Virus record (IMG/VR): IMGVR_UViG_3300022602_003808
Coordinates: 1-63,519 of that record
Strand: one strand, 5' to 3'
Source of the DNA: a virus
DNA: 63,519 bases
Of the stretch, positions 25,391 to 34,811 are shown one piece after another. Within the stretch, counting starts at the first letter, position 1. The number at the start of each line of letters is the position of its first letter. The position numbers and the translations under genes were made by a program. Below the pieces are notes generated by a model that saw nothing but the letters and a program-made list of their open reading frames with translations, made no database searches and was not told the DNA's origin.

Positions 25391-27206
25391 TATTAAAAGT
25401 TGTTGACCGGAAAGTTAAGCCGTTTTTCTTTTCGAGGTATATAATTTCTCCATTTGTGCAATATTTCATACTTTCTTTACGGTGTGATATAATATATATT
25501 GCTTCTTGGTATTTTTCAACTCTTTCCCGTATTATATCCAATACCAATTCAATACCCTTCTCGTCTAATGATGAGTCTAGTAATTCATCGAATATAGATA
25601 GATTTAACCATACATTGGCTTGAGCTCTACGAATATCCTGAAATGTAAATATCATTGCAAGGTCAATAGCTTTACGCTCTGCGCCAGAGAAGTTAAAGTA
25701 ACTACATTCTACACCACGTTCATTGGTAATAGTTTCTTCAAAGAATTCATTAAACTTTACCATACTATTACTTTCAAGCTTTTTAAGATAGAAAGCAAGT
25801 CTAAGATTTAATACTTCTAGTATCTTTTTTACAATAAACGATTTTACACCTTCTTCAGATGTAATAAACTTAGCAGATTCAATAATATCTATTTTTTCTT
25901 GATATGTAGCAATGTTCTTTTTGATATCATTCTGTCTATTTAAAATAACATTAATAGCATCTTGAAAGTTGTTTGAATTAGTATTTAAATGCTCGATATC
26001 TACAACAAGAGTGCTTTGCCATTCATTAAGCTGTTTAACACGATTATTAATATTTTCTACTTCTTTTTTACGAATATTAAAGTCGTTTACCTTCTTTTGT
26101 ATAGCGGTAATACCTCTTTCGATCTTATCTAACTGATTCTGTGTTTCAGTTAAAAACGGCTTTTGAGTATTAACTGCTTCAGTAAACTTTTGTATTTCAG
26201 ACTGACACTCTGCTTTATCTTTTTCGTATTGAGCATTAGTGGCTTCAGCTAAATCCTTACCGCAGTGAGGGCATTTACTGTCTACTTTTTTAAGTTTTTT
26301 AATACGATCATTATTAAGCTTAATATGTGTTTCAGCTTCAGTGATAAGCTTGTTAACTGCAGCTATTTTCTTATCACATTCTTTTTCAGCGGTTTTAAGA
26401 GCTAATAAATTACTTTGTATTTCTTTTTCAGCAGCAGTATCTACAGCATCAAGCTTACTTAACTTTTCATTTAATAAAGCTAGTTCTTGTTCGTTGTTAC
26501 GCTGACGAATTAAAAGTGTATCGAGTCTTTTCTTTTTACTCTCTTCATAAGTTTCTTTTTGCTTGATACTTTCTTGTAGATTGCGTTCAGTTTCATCTGC
26601 TTTAGTAGTCTCAATATCAAGATTGCGTTTAGTTTCGTTAAAGTCGAAGCGAGCAATACTTAACATATTGCTAAATACTTCTAAATCAAGAATACCCTCA
26701 ATAAATTTACGCTTCTCTATCTTCTTTTGTCCCATAAACGGTACAGTATTGTTTATGGTCATTATTACACTATTTTGAAATACTTCTGGTGAAGTATCAA
26801 TTAAGTCTACAATATATTCAGTGGTTTGAGGTACACCCGAACGGGTGATATCTTTATCATTACAATACAAGAAACACTTAGTAGGATTTAATGTGCGTAC
26901 AATTTTATAATTCGACTTTACGTGATTATCTTCAATTGTAAATTCTAATTCTACCTCGCAGACATCTTCAGGGTAAATGTTGTTAACAATATTCTCTTTT
27001 TTAAGATCCCGTATAGTACTACCATACAACGCAAAGTGTATGGCATCTGCAACTGTAGACTTACCTACACCATTAGCTCTGTCAGCTTTATCATAGTTCT
27101 TACCAGTAATAATGTTTAATCCTGGTTTAAAGTCAACTACAACCGGTCTTTTACCTACAGACAGGAAGTTAGTTATTTTTACACACTTAAAGAATACGTA
27201 CTGCAT
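25383..27206 (-). CDS. 46: Recombination endonuclease subunit gp46 (Rad50/SbcC-like)
   Basis: A 607-residue SMC-like ATPase. Walker A GVGKSTVAD lies at 46-54, long coiled coils occupy about 165-440, the zinc hook CPHCGKDL is near 311, and the C-terminal head has the signature FSGAERKAIDLAM and Walker B NLSIFDELLDSSLD. With gp47 it resects DNA ends for recombination-dependent replication. Here gp46 and gp47 are separated by four glycosyltransferase-like genes instead of being adjacent. Confidence 0.93.
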   Translation of the reverse strand: MQYVFFKCVKITNFLSVGKRPVVVDFKPGLNIITGKNYDKADRANGVGKSTVADAIHFALYGSTIRDLKKENIVNNIYPEDVCEVELEFTIEDNHVKSNYKIVRTLNPTKCFLYCNDKDITRSGVPQTTEYIVDLIDTSPEVFQNSVIMTINNTVPFMGQKKIEKRKFIEGILDLEVFSNMLSIARFDFNETKRNLDIETTKADETERNLQESIKQKETYEESKKKRLDTLLIRQRNNEQELALLNEKLSKLDAVDTAAEKEIQSNLLALKTAEKECDKKIAAVNKLITEAETHIKLNNDRIKKLKKVDSKCPHCGKDLAEATNAQYEKDKAECQSEIQKFTEAVNTQKPFLTETQNQLDKIERGITAIQKKVNDFNIRKKEVENINNRVKQLNEWQSTLVVDIEHLNTNSNNFQDAINVILNRQNDIKKNIATYQEKIDIIESAKFITSEEGVKSFIVKKILEVLNLRLAFYLKKLESNSMVKFNEFFEETITNERGVECSYFNFSGAERKAIDLAMIFTFQDIRRAQANVWLNLSIFDELLDSSLDEKGIELVLDIIRERVEKYQEAIYIISHRKESMKYCTNGEIIYLEKKNGLTFRSTTFNNE

Positions 27207-27244
27207 TGATTACGTATATTATACTATAAACAAAAATTATCTAC

Positions 27245-28090
27245 TTAAATCTTGCTTGCAAGGAACTTAGCAATACTTTCAGCTCTCTTTTTATAGGTAT
27301 GCTTTTTAGATAAATTATATCCTTCAAGAGCAATTTCGGCAACCGCGGCTGGTGTGTTAGTTAAATAGTTTAAAATATCTTTTATATCTTCTACTTTACT
27401 GTACATAAAGCAATTTTTACCGGAAATAAAACCCAGGTCTTTATAAGCAGGATTGTTATCCGTTAATAATAAAGTACCGCAAGAAATAGACTCAAAGCTC
27501 CGATAATTAATATCATTTGAAATGTTTTTATTAAAACTAATATTAAATCTATTAATTAATTGTACCATTTCATCCCCGAATACTTTAATGTATTGTTTTA
27601 AACCGTGATGCAATGTAAGATAGTCTAATAGTTCTTTTCTATTAACATAATTACCAACAAAACCCATTAATATATCTTTAGTGATGCCTTTATTGATAAA
27701 AAGCTCTTCATCTACTGCAGGCGGTAACCAGGCTTTACCTTCACCGCTCGAATAATCTCTTACAGCTACAAATAGATAATTGTAACCTTGTTGTTTGACG
27801 ATTTGTTCATAAGGCTGTATACCTCTACAGTGAGGGTCTACTGCATAAAGAATCTTATAAGGTTTTTTATATTGGTTTAAATCGGGTAACCAATGATCAC
27901 CGTAATTTTCACAGTTTAATATTACATCATAACTGTTAAAGTCAGGTAATTGATTGTAGTTACTATGACCTAGACCCCAGGCATCAGCTTCCCAGCCAAT
28001 ATACTTAAAAGCCCGTTGGAAACATAAACATTCTCTATAAAGAACATTTTCTGGGTGTCTACTATATTCTTGTATAATTAAAATCTTCAT
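27245..28090 (-). CDS. CgeB-like glycosyltransferase
   Basis: A 281-residue GT-B-like protein. The N-terminal lobe starts MKILIIQEYSRHPENV and the C-terminal part has SISCGTLLLTDNNPAYKDLG (about 205-224) followed by FMYSKVEDIKDILNYL, a combination typical of CgeB/glycosyl-transferase-1-2 families. First gene downstream of three other transferases, with a 4-bp overlap with the next upstream gene. Donor and acceptor unknown. Confidence 0.72.
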   Translation of the reverse strand: MKILIIQEYSRHPENVLYRECLCFQRAFKYIGWEADAWGLGHSNYNQLPDFNSYDVILNCENYGDHWLPDLNQYKKPYKILYAVDPHCRGIQPYEQIVKQQGYNYLFVAVRDYSSGEGKAWLPPAVDEELFINKGITKDILMGFVGNYVNRKELLDYLTLHHGLKQYIKVFGDEMVQLINRFNISFNKNISNDINYRSFESISCGTLLLTDNNPAYKDLGFISGKNCFMYSKVEDIKDILNYLTNTPAAVAEIALEGYNLSKKHTYKKRAESIAKFLASKI

Positions 28091-28824
28091 CCAATGTAAT
28101 ATTTTCTTCTATGGTGTTGAAATAATTGGCCGTAAGGACTCTTATACAGTGCTTTATTACCCCATTCAGAAGGATCTCTATGTATTGTAATTTTATATCT
28201 TATGCTTAATAAAGAAAGAATAGATTGATCGTGTCTATGATCCCGAAATGCTGTATTAAAGTTCTCTGTAATATTGGGTGCATCAGAAATTAAGTTGTAA
28301 TTTAAGCATAACTCAGCATACTGTTTAAAAAACTTAACACTAAACTCGGTTTTACGAAATACAATGTACGATGCATTGACCTGATCCCCGTTAATATATT
28401 CTGGTGTTTTTAAATCGAGTATATTAAAGCAATCTGATTTAGTCCATTGAGCGTTTTTCCAAACACTACCATCTTCTGTACCATCTCTATTATCAAATAA
28501 AATTATACCCTTTTCATCTTGTTGGCACAACTCGAATAGTATTTTTATATCTCTAGTAACTAAATTACCTGCATCAACAAACATAAAAATATCATCATCT
28601 GTTGCTTTGTCGAGTAATTTATTAATAAAGTATGATTTCCATACCCAATAACCAAAGCCTCTTTTATCTCTAAAGTGTTGCTGGTGTTTAGTATAGAAAT
28701 CTGAATCTATATCAGATTCTTTAAACAAAATAACATTATCTACCTTACCTTCAGCAGACTCTTTAAGTCTATCTAAAGTAGGATAATAGTTCCAATTACC
28801 GAAACTGAATAGAGTGGTGGTCAT
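28087..28824 (-). CDS. Putative GT-A glycosyltransferase
   Basis: A 245-residue protein beginning TTLFSFGNWNYYPTLDRLK. It contains RGFGYWVWKSYFI (about 55-67) and DDIFMFVDAGNLV (about 76-88), where the Asp-rich segment may be the metal-binding motif of a nucleotide-sugar transferase. A later HRHDQSILSLL (about 200-210) has the form of the catalytic-base region. It overlaps both neighbours by 4 bp in the glycosyltransferase cassette. The family assignment is tentative. Confidence 0.6.
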   Translation of the reverse strand: MTTTLFSFGNWNYYPTLDRLKESAEGKVDNVILFKESDIDSDFYTKHQQHFRDKRGFGYWVWKSYFINKLLDKATDDDIFMFVDAGNLVTRDIKILFELCQQDEKGIILFDNRDGTEDGSVWKNAQWTKSDCFNILDLKTPEYINGDQVNASYIVFRKTEFSVKFFKQYAELCLNYNLISDAPNITENFNTAFRDHRHDQSILSLLSIRYKITIHRDPSEWGNKALYKSPYGQLFQHHRRKYYIG

Positions 28825-29600
28825 TTTCTAAGATCGTTTTCTACAACAGAATAATCAGCTTTAATATTAAGTTTTTTCTCCCAAAATGCTACTTCTTTGT
28901 CGCGTTCAGGTCCTAATTTACCCCAAAATGCATCAGAACGAGCTTTATTGTCAATAGCATCTCTATCAAGCATTCTCTTTGTTGTACTGTCAGGTGCAAT
29001 AGAAACCTTTTGCTTAATTTGTCTTACCATCCATTGATCGTGTTCAATGTAAATATCTCCTCTATAAGTTAATCTACCTAAAGATTTATAGATTTGATAC
29101 ATCCATTGATCAGACCAATTAACTAAGAATTCATCTCTTACGAAATAACCTATAGCATCATAGTATGCACGGTGCATAAACGCGTTGATACATATAGCAC
29201 TCTTATGGAACCCATCATCACAATGAACACATTTAATTTTATCTTTAGGTAATTTATCACCGGAAAATTCATTAATAATTTCTGTATCCCAGCTATCAGT
29301 CCTAAAGACCATATCGTCTCCAATATAACCAAACACATCTTCAGTAGCTACAGCAGCTAATTGATTCCAAATCTTATTAATATTAACATCTACATTAGGT
29401 TGAGCAGGTATATCTACGATTTTAAGAAACGTAAACGCTTTTGCCATTTTTAATATGGTGTTGCGTTTAGGATCATCTGTATCTACGCCAAAATAAACAG
29501 TAATATTATTAACATCACTAGCAGTACAGAGTATAGAATTAAGTAAAGTGAGTTTCCTGTTAAGTCTTTCACGTGTTGGTACTAATAAAGCTATTTTCAT
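28821..29600 (-). CDS. GT2-like glycosyltransferase
   Basis: A 259-residue protein with a GT-A/GT2 look: IALLVPTRERLNRKLTLL at the start, YFGVDTDDPKR (about 34-44), and DVFGYIGDDMVFRTDSWD (about 87-104) carrying the GDDM version of D-x-D. YIEHDQWMVRQ and DRDAIDNKARSD follow. It overlaps each neighbour by 4 bp, so the cassette is translated as a unit. Substrate unknown. Confidence 0.72.
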   Translation of the reverse strand: MKIALLVPTRERLNRKLTLLNSILCTASDVNNITVYFGVDTDDPKRNTILKMAKAFTFLKIVDIPAQPNVDVNINKIWNQLAAVATEDVFGYIGDDMVFRTDSWDTEIINEFSGDKLPKDKIKCVHCDDGFHKSAICINAFMHRAYYDAIGYFVRDEFLVNWSDQWMYQIYKSLGRLTYRGDIYIEHDQWMVRQIKQKVSIAPDSTTKRMLDRDAIDNKARSDAFWGKLGPERDKEVAFWEKKLNIKADYSVVENDLRK

Positions 29601-30418
29601 TTCTTATTTTTAATTTGTTTAAGTATATTTAAAACTTCGTTTTGTGTATAGTTTCTAGGCTCGTTAGGGTAATGTCCGTGTTTGTTTTTATACAATTCCC
29701 TACCTCCATATACGTTCTTTTGCCATTGTTCGGTTTTGTTAGCAATAGAAGAATTATCAATTGCACCTGGTGCTTCTTCAAGAAGTTCTTCGCTATTAGC
29801 TAAATCAGCGAACCACCAAAAAGGAGGATGATAGCCTGCTAAAGCAATACGATACGTATGGTCTACGTGTTCCCAGGCGTTGTAAAACTGTTCGTCAATA
29901 TAACCTACCTTCTCGAGTACCTCTCTAGTAAAGAATGAAAACATTGCTACTGTATGGGTGTATAGTGCAATCTTAACATTACCAGGATATTCCACAATAA
30001 TACGAGGATTAACTGGACTCTTTTGATCTAGTAAGTGTCTGTTATGTAGATCGAATTCAATTTTTTGTTTACGATTGAATGGTGAACCTGGTCCGTAATT
30101 AAAATGTTGTATACCTGTTTCTTGATATGCTTCAATGTATTTCATAAATACACTTTTATCTTTAATAAGCATATCGTCTTCAATAACAAAAATGTAATCA
30201 CAACCAGCATCATATAAATGCTTCATTGCTTTATTCTTAGACTTACCTACCCCTAAATTAACTTCGTTTAATAACCAGGTACCTGGTATCTTTACATCTA
30301 CAGGTAACCCGTCGTTTACGACTACAAGCTCATTAATGACATCCATAGGTAAAGTAGCAACTAAATTGCGTAGATACTCTGGACGATTACAGGTAATAAT
30401 TCCAGCACCAATTTTCAT
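29597..30418 (-). CDS. GT2-family glycosyltransferase
   Basis: A 273-residue GT2 protein: MKIGAGIITCNRPEYLRNLV at the N-terminus, LVVVNDGLPVD, NLGVGKSKNKAMKHL (the donor-contact region) and YIFVIEDDMLI with the D-x-D equivalent EDD (about 94-98). AWEHVDHTYRIALAGYH near 205 is the probable acceptor/base region. The ATG at 30418 is chosen because it follows the gp47 stop as TAG-T-ATG and begins with the family motif; a longer start at 30451 would overlap gp47. Confidence 0.82.
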   Translation of the reverse strand: MKIGAGIITCNRPEYLRNLVATLPMDVINELVVVNDGLPVDVKIPGTWLLNEVNLGVGKSKNKAMKHLYDAGCDYIFVIEDDMLIKDKSVFMKYIEAYQETGIQHFNYGPGSPFNRKQKIEFDLHNRHLLDQKSPVNPRIIVEYPGNVKIALYTHTVAMFSFFTREVLEKVGYIDEQFYNAWEHVDHTYRIALAGYHPPFWWFADLANSEELLEEAPGAIDNSSIANKTEQWQKNVYGGRELYKNKHGHYPNEPRNYTQNEVLNILKQIKNKK

Positions 30419-30419
30419 A

Positions 30420-31472
30420 CTATAATTTACAAGCCCTTTCGTATAAATCACTTATATAGGTTTTAACGGACAGTTTGTTTTTTACATCCATTAAATCAAT
30501 AAATTCATCAATAGATTTTTCTACACTTATATTGAATTCTTTGTTTGCAGCTTCTTCTATATTGACTTTACTTTGTTCAGTAACGTCGTGTTCTATAGTA
30601 AATTCTACTGGCTTAATTGCAACCAATTTACGTACAATAGTTTCAAGTACTGATGGTTCAAGTACTTGATCTACATAGAACTTTACAATATTACCTTTAA
30701 TAGCTGCTTTAAGTGTGTCAGGTGTATACACCCCAGTAGTTAATTCTGTATATCTAAGCTTCATATACCTTGGAGATATATTATTTTCTATAAATTTGTA
30801 GCTTAAATCATTAAGATCTAATATATAAAGACCTTTTGTGGTACCGAAATCACCCCAATCCTCTTGATAAGGAGAACCTACATAAAGAATAGTTCCGTTT
30901 TCGTATTTACGTTCTTCTCTATGATGAAAATGACCGGTAATGGTTAAAGGAGCTCTTTCTGTTAAATCAGATGCTTTAAGTCCATTAGTACATACTTTGT
31001 AGGTGTTCATTTTAAAGCTATTAATTTCAAAATGACCTATTATTAAATCACATTTAGGTACCTGATCTATATCCTGACCCCAAGGACAAAAAGCTATTGT
31101 TTTTCCTTGGAGCTTTTCGACAACAAGTATATCAACAACAGTAATATTACTCCAGCCACGAAGAATGGATACGGAATTAACAGAAGAATTATCACGGTAA
31201 TAAGCATCGTGATTACCCACGGTAATAATGATATTAAAATCACGCAGTACATCAAAAATGTCAGTAACCACGTGAAGAGTATTAACAGCAATGTCATTGC
31301 GATCGTGAAAAATGTCACCGGGAATTATTATATCTTTTATACCGCGTTGTTTAAACTGTTCAGCAGCCCATTTAGCGTGATCTAAGGCAATTTTGTGCCA
31401 AGTTTCACTGTTACGATGTACACCATAATGTGGGTCTGAGAATATACCGACTTCAGAGTTCTTAATCTGCAT
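30420..31472 (-). CDS. 47: Recombination endonuclease subunit gp47 (Mre11/SbcD-like)
   Basis: A 350-residue metallophosphoesterase. The five-motif pattern is visible: FSDPHYG (about 11-17), IIPGDIFHDRND, TVGNHDAYY (about 85-93), IIGHFEIN and TGHFHHREER. It pairs with gp46 as the end-resecting nuclease. The ATG at 31472 is preferred because it places the first metal-binding Asp close to the N-terminus, as in T4 gp47; an in-frame GTG at 31505 is the alternative. It overlaps the end of gp55 by 11 bp. Confidence 0.92.
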   Translation of the reverse strand: MQIKNSEVGIFSDPHYGVHRNSETWHKIALDHAKWAAEQFKQRGIKDIIIPGDIFHDRNDIAVNTLHVVTDIFDVLRDFNIIITVGNHDAYYRDNSSVNSVSILRGWSNITVVDILVVEKLQGKTIAFCPWGQDIDQVPKCDLIIGHFEINSFKMNTYKVCTNGLKASDLTERAPLTITGHFHHREERKYENGTILYVGSPYQEDWGDFGTTKGLYILDLNDLSYKFIENNISPRYMKLRYTELTTGVYTPDTLKAAIKGNIVKFYVDQVLEPSVLETIVRKLVAIKPVEFTIEHDVTEQSKVNIEEAANKEFNISVEKSIDEFIDLMDVKNKLSVKTYISDLYERACKL

Positions 31473-31998
31473 TTTTATTGTTTGGGTTAACTGGGTCATC
31501 AACACCTACATTAGGTCCAATGACGCTGTATACTTCTTCTTGATAAGCTGCTAATGTATCTCTCATACGCTTTTCTTTCTTGATACGAGAACGCCAGCAG
31601 TTAAAAGCGATAGAATTAAAATACGAAAATGGATTAAAACCTTTGTCGAAGTTGTACTTCTTATCTTTTAATGCATTGAACATATTAATAAGAGAGTCAC
31701 CGATTGCCTCTTCTTTAAATGTATAGTTAATAAAGTTCGAAGCGTGCGCAAGCCCGTAAGCAATATTACGAATCATAATGGCGAGGTTATCGCTCATTAC
31801 ATTGGTTTCGTAGTACTTCTTAAGTTCAGCAGTAAATTCAGCAGGACTTACATAATAGACCTTTTTAGCCTTAGCAGATTCACTTAACGGCTTTTTAGGT
31901 CTACCAGCTTTAGCAATTTTAGTAATCTTTAACGTTGATTGCTCAAGAGGCGGACTCTGTAATTGTTTTTTCGGTGATTTTGATTTTTTCAAGGTCAT
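31462..31998 (-). CDS. 55: Late-promoter sigma factor gp55
   Basis: A 178-residue protein (190 if the ATG at 32034 is used; T4 gp55 has 185) that would direct host RNA polymerase to late promoters together with the clamp gp45. The core resembles T4 gp55: AYGLAHASNFINY, EEAIGDSLINMFNALKD, NFDKGFNPFSYFNSIAFNCW and SRIKKEKRMRD, the last being sigma region 2-like. The N-terminus is Lys/Ser-rich. It overlaps uvsW by 56 bp from this start or 92 bp from the longer one. The T4 co-activator gp33 was not identified. Confidence 0.85.
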   Translation of the reverse strand: MTLKKSKSPKKQLQSPPLEQSTLKITKIAKAGRPKKPLSESAKAKKVYYVSPAEFTAELKKYYETNVMSDNLAIMIRNIAYGLAHASNFINYTFKEEAIGDSLINMFNALKDKKYNFDKGFNPFSYFNSIAFNCWRSRIKKEKRMRDTLAAYQEEVYSVIGPNVGVDDPVNPNNKNAD

Positions 31999-33400
31999 AA
32001 AATTCTTTTCGTTTGTCGTAGTGCTTGATACCATAAATTAAATCATCAACAATATCGACTAATGTCAATATATCTTTGTTTTCGTGAACACGTAATCCAC
32101 GACCAATAGACTGTAGAGTTTTAATTTTTGATTTACCGCCTGCAGCAAACACTATATAATGTATGTTTTTTATAGAAATGCCAGTAGAAAAGATCTTACT
32201 AATGGCAATACACACAACATTATTATGCTGTTCCATAATTTCTTGTACTCTGCGGCGTTCTTCCACCTCTACACTACCTTGTATAAAATATACCTGTTTA
32301 TCCGTTAAGGTAGATAGCTCTTTATAGAGATTATCTCCGTGAGCTATATGATCAATAAGGATAAGACAATTGTTTTTAAAGTTATGAGCTAATTGTCTGA
32401 TTACTTTGTTTCTAAACTTACTGTTGTGTATGTAATCTAGTTCTAACAAATATCTTTGTGCAGAAGATACAGCTGTATAGTCTGGCTTAAAGTCATAGTT
32501 AAGTTTAATTGCTAAACATTGTGCGTTAGCAATATACTCGCCACCAGCCGCTTCTCTTAGCTCCGTAGTAGTCTTTTTAAATATAACTGGACCGATAAAA
32601 TTATTAATATTCCAGGTATCAATATTATTTTCTGGTAATGTACCGGTAAAACCAATACGTCTTAATGTGGGCACCTTGTCAAGTAGCTTGCATACCTTAT
32701 TACCTCTACGTAGTTTATGACATTCATCTACAACTAATAAACCTACTTTACTAAACCAGCTAATATCTGAATTCTTACTTTGTAATATGCCCATATTAGC
32801 TACAATAACACGAGCGTTAGGGTCTAATTCAGTATTACCGGTCCATTTACTCACTACTTCCATTGGAAAATTATAGGAAGTAAAATCTTTATAAGTTTGA
32901 GATACTAGACCTAAGTCTGGTACTACTATTAATATTTTTTCAGTAGGTTCTATCTGATGTAATGCAGCATAAACTAAGTTAGCAATAATTAATGTTTTAC
33001 CACCGCCTGTTGCCAGTTCTACTACACCATAGCCACTATCCAGTGCTTTACTAACAGCGGTTTCTTGATAATCTCTGAGTTTAAACTCGCTGTCTAATGT
33101 CTTAAACCGATCAGGATCAAGTATATGAGTCTTTTGTACTATACTACTATATTCTTCATTGACTTTAATTTCAAATGGAATGTTCTGATTGTTTAAAAAT
33201 TCTATAATACCAGGTACCAGTCCAATACCGCAGTACCCGGCCGGTGTTATAGCATATATACGCTGAGGCATAAACCTAGCATAACGATTAAAACGAGCAG
33301 CTGGACTCTTTACACTAAAGTGTTCTTTAATACTAGGAAGATAATCTGAAACGATTCTTACTTCCTTACGTTTGGAGTCATATTGAAACTCAACTACCAT
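31943..33400 (-). CDS. uvsW: UvsW helicase
   Basis: A 485-residue superfamily 2 helicase of UvsW type that unwinds R-loops and branched DNA, turning origin-dependent into recombination-dependent replication. Q-motif region FKLRDYQETAV, Walker A ATGGGKTLI (about 130-138), DEAH-type box VVDECHKL (about 225-232), GFTGTLPE (motif III), and C-terminal FIQGSVEVEERRR and QSIGRGLRVHENK (motif VI). Length is near T4 UvsW (503). It begins where uvsY ends. Confidence 0.92.
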   Translation of the reverse strand: MVVEFQYDSKRKEVRIVSDYLPSIKEHFSVKSPAARFNRYARFMPQRIYAITPAGYCGIGLVPGIIEFLNNQNIPFEIKVNEEYSSIVQKTHILDPDRFKTLDSEFKLRDYQETAVSKALDSGYGVVELATGGGKTLIIANLVYAALHQIEPTEKILIVVPDLGLVSQTYKDFTSYNFPMEVVSKWTGNTELDPNARVIVANMGILQSKNSDISWFSKVGLLVVDECHKLRRGNKVCKLLDKVPTLRRIGFTGTLPENNIDTWNINNFIGPVIFKKTTTELREAAGGEYIANAQCLAIKLNYDFKPDYTAVSSAQRYLLELDYIHNSKFRNKVIRQLAHNFKNNCLILIDHIAHGDNLYKELSTLTDKQVYFIQGSVEVEERRRVQEIMEQHNNVVCIAISKIFSTGISIKNIHYIVFAAGGKSKIKTLQSIGRGLRVHENKDILTLVDIVDDLIYGIKHYDKRKEFYDLEKIKITEKTITESAS

Positions 33401-33801
33401 TACGTTGTTTCAAGTTTTTGTAGATCAATAGCGTTTTTATAATCAAACGTTAATGACCCGGTTAGTTTTTCTACTTTTTCAAGATAATCTAATATCAGCT
33501 TAACCTGATCAATACAGGTATTAATTGATACTATTTCATCATCATTGTACATTATTTCATCTCGTGCCGCTTTTGATAAAGCAACGGGTGCATTTATAGT
33601 TTTTTCTTTAACCTTTTGCTTCTTAGCATATTCTAACTTAAGTAATGTGCTTTTGTATTGAGTTGTTCTAGCTACCCACTTCTGTTTAGTAGTAGGTGCA
33701 AGCATTGCTTTCTCTTTAAGAGAGAGCTCATCCATTTTGATATCATTAGTGAGTTCTGATTGAAAGTCACTAATAATTTTATCTACATTAAGTAAGTCCA
33801 T
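33400..33801 (-). CDS. uvsY: Recombination mediator UvsY-like protein
   Basis: A 133-residue helical protein, close to T4 UvsY (137). Alignable features are the start VDKIISDFQSELTNDIKMDE, a KWVARTTQYKSTLLKLEYAKKQK segment like the T4 KWLNKHSSIKKEMLRIEAQKK (in part), and the C-terminal ILDYLEKVEKLTGSLTF. UvsY helps UvsX displace gp32. Adjacent to uvsW, as in T4 and marine relatives. Preceded on the opposite strand by the divergent plus-strand operon. Confidence 0.75.
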   Translation of the reverse strand: MDLLNVDKIISDFQSELTNDIKMDELSLKEKAMLAPTTKQKWVARTTQYKSTLLKLEYAKKQKVKEKTINAPVALSKAARDEIMYNDDEIVSINTCIDQVKLILDYLEKVEKLTGSLTFDYKNAIDLQKLETT

Positions 33802-33841
33802 AAATCTTACTAAGTATATATTATAAATTTAATAAATCTAC

Positions 33842-34081
33842 GTGAAAAACTTTAATAATTTGTTTAACAAGCTTTTAAGTGAAATGACAACCGCGTCAGC
33901 TGGCGTGGGTTCGGTTACTGCTCCTAATACAGTACCTGGACAAAGCGGTCCTGGAGTTTATACCGGAGATGTAAGAGCAATGGGTTTGTTTAATACAAGT
34001 AAAGTTAAAAAGGGTAAGAAAAAGAAAAAGTTTAACGGAGAAGCTATGCCTTTAATCCGTAGAACCTTTCCAGGTATGTAA
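33842..34081 (+). CDS. Small protein with capsid-targeting-like N-terminus, GTG start
   Basis: A 79-residue protein starting at GTG. The N-terminus (MKNFNNLFNKLLSEM) is amphipathic and has L-S-E, matching the (L/I)-x-E prohead protease site; compare the T4 internal-protein leader MKTYQEFIAE. The rest is low-complexity (TTASAGVGSVTAPNTVPGQS) and then strongly basic (KVKKGKKKKKFNG), suitable for packing with DNA. It shares one base with the ferredoxin start. A TAAGTATA box lies 22 bp upstream. Confidence 0.55.
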   Translation: MKNFNNLFNKLLSEMTTASAGVGSVTAPNTVPGQSGPGVYTGDVRAMGLFNTSKVKKGKKKKKFNGEAMPLIRRTFPGM

Positions 34082-34314
34082 TGGCAAATATTAACGATAA
34101 ATTATCTGGTAACGTACAGGGTATGTTTTATGTAGATCAACAATGCATTGATTGTGATTTATGTAGAGAAATAGCCCCTAAAAATTTTACCCGAGATAAT
34201 GTTGCTGGTTACTCAATAGTATATAAACAGCCAGAAACGGATGAAGAAGCTGAACAGTGCCTGGAAGCATTAAAAGGATGTCCAGTGGAAGCTATCGGGG
34301 ATAATGGTAAATAG
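34081..34314 (+). CDS. Ferredoxin (4Fe-4S type)
   Basis: A 77-residue ferredoxin. Cysteines are arranged C-IDC-DLC near residues 22-28, with C60 and the closing C-P (GCPVEAIG) at about 66-67, fitting a single-cluster bacterial-type ferredoxin. It would donate low-potential electrons. Candidate partners in this genome are the heme oxygenase (1234), the radical-SAM enzyme QueE (37646) and ribonucleotide reductase; none is proven. It is in a plus-strand run directly after the UvsY/W region. Confidence 0.85.
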   Translation: MANINDKLSGNVQGMFYVDQQCIDCDLCREIAPKNFTRDNVAGYSIVYKQPETDEEAEQCLEALKGCPVEAIGDNGK

Positions 34315-34319
34315 GTAAT

Positions 34320-34811
34320 ATGGATTTAGGCCATTGGACTACAAATGAAAATATTGACAATGATAATTTACCTTACGGGTTTATATATCGTATTATTAAC
34401 ACCGTGTCTGGTAAAATATATTTTGGAAAAAAACAAATTAAAAGCGTTAAAAAACTTAAACCTCTCAAAGGAAGAAAAAACAAAAGACACTTCGACATAG
34501 AGACGGATTGGAAATCTTATACTTCATCTTCTAACGACGTTAATGAAGATATAGAGAGGTTAGGCAAAGACAAATTTAAGTTTGAAATAATACGTTTTTG
34601 TGATAGTAAGTTTGAATTAGCTTATTATGAAGCTAAAATACAGTTTGATCATAATGTTTTGCTTAAAGAAGGATACTACAACGGTATTATAAATTGCCGT
34701 ATCGGAAGAGCACCAAATGCGTTGTTAAATAAGCTTGCACAACAGGAGAATAGTACTACAATAACAAATAATGCAGCTCAAAGAACTCAAATACAATCTT
34801 TATCTTGCTGA
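34320..34811 (+). CDS. Putative GIY-YIG endonuclease-like protein
   Basis: A 163-residue protein whose first third resembles a GIY-YIG nuclease: YGFIYRIINTVSGKIYFGKKQ (about 18-38), then DWKSYTSSS and DKFKFEIIRFCDSKFELAYYEAKIQF with a Glu in the place of the metal ligand. Such proteins in T4-like phages are free-standing endonucleases of Seg type or repair nucleases. The catalytic Arg is not obvious. It overlaps the next gene by 41 bp. No DNA-binding domain was recognised. Confidence 0.6.
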   Translation: MDLGHWTTNENIDNDNLPYGFIYRIINTVSGKIYFGKKQIKSVKKLKPLKGRKNKRHFDIETDWKSYTSSSNDVNEDIERLGKDKFKFEIIRFCDSKFELAYYEAKIQFDHNVLLKEGYYNGIINCRIGRAPNALLNKLAQQENSTTITNNAAQRTQIQSLSC

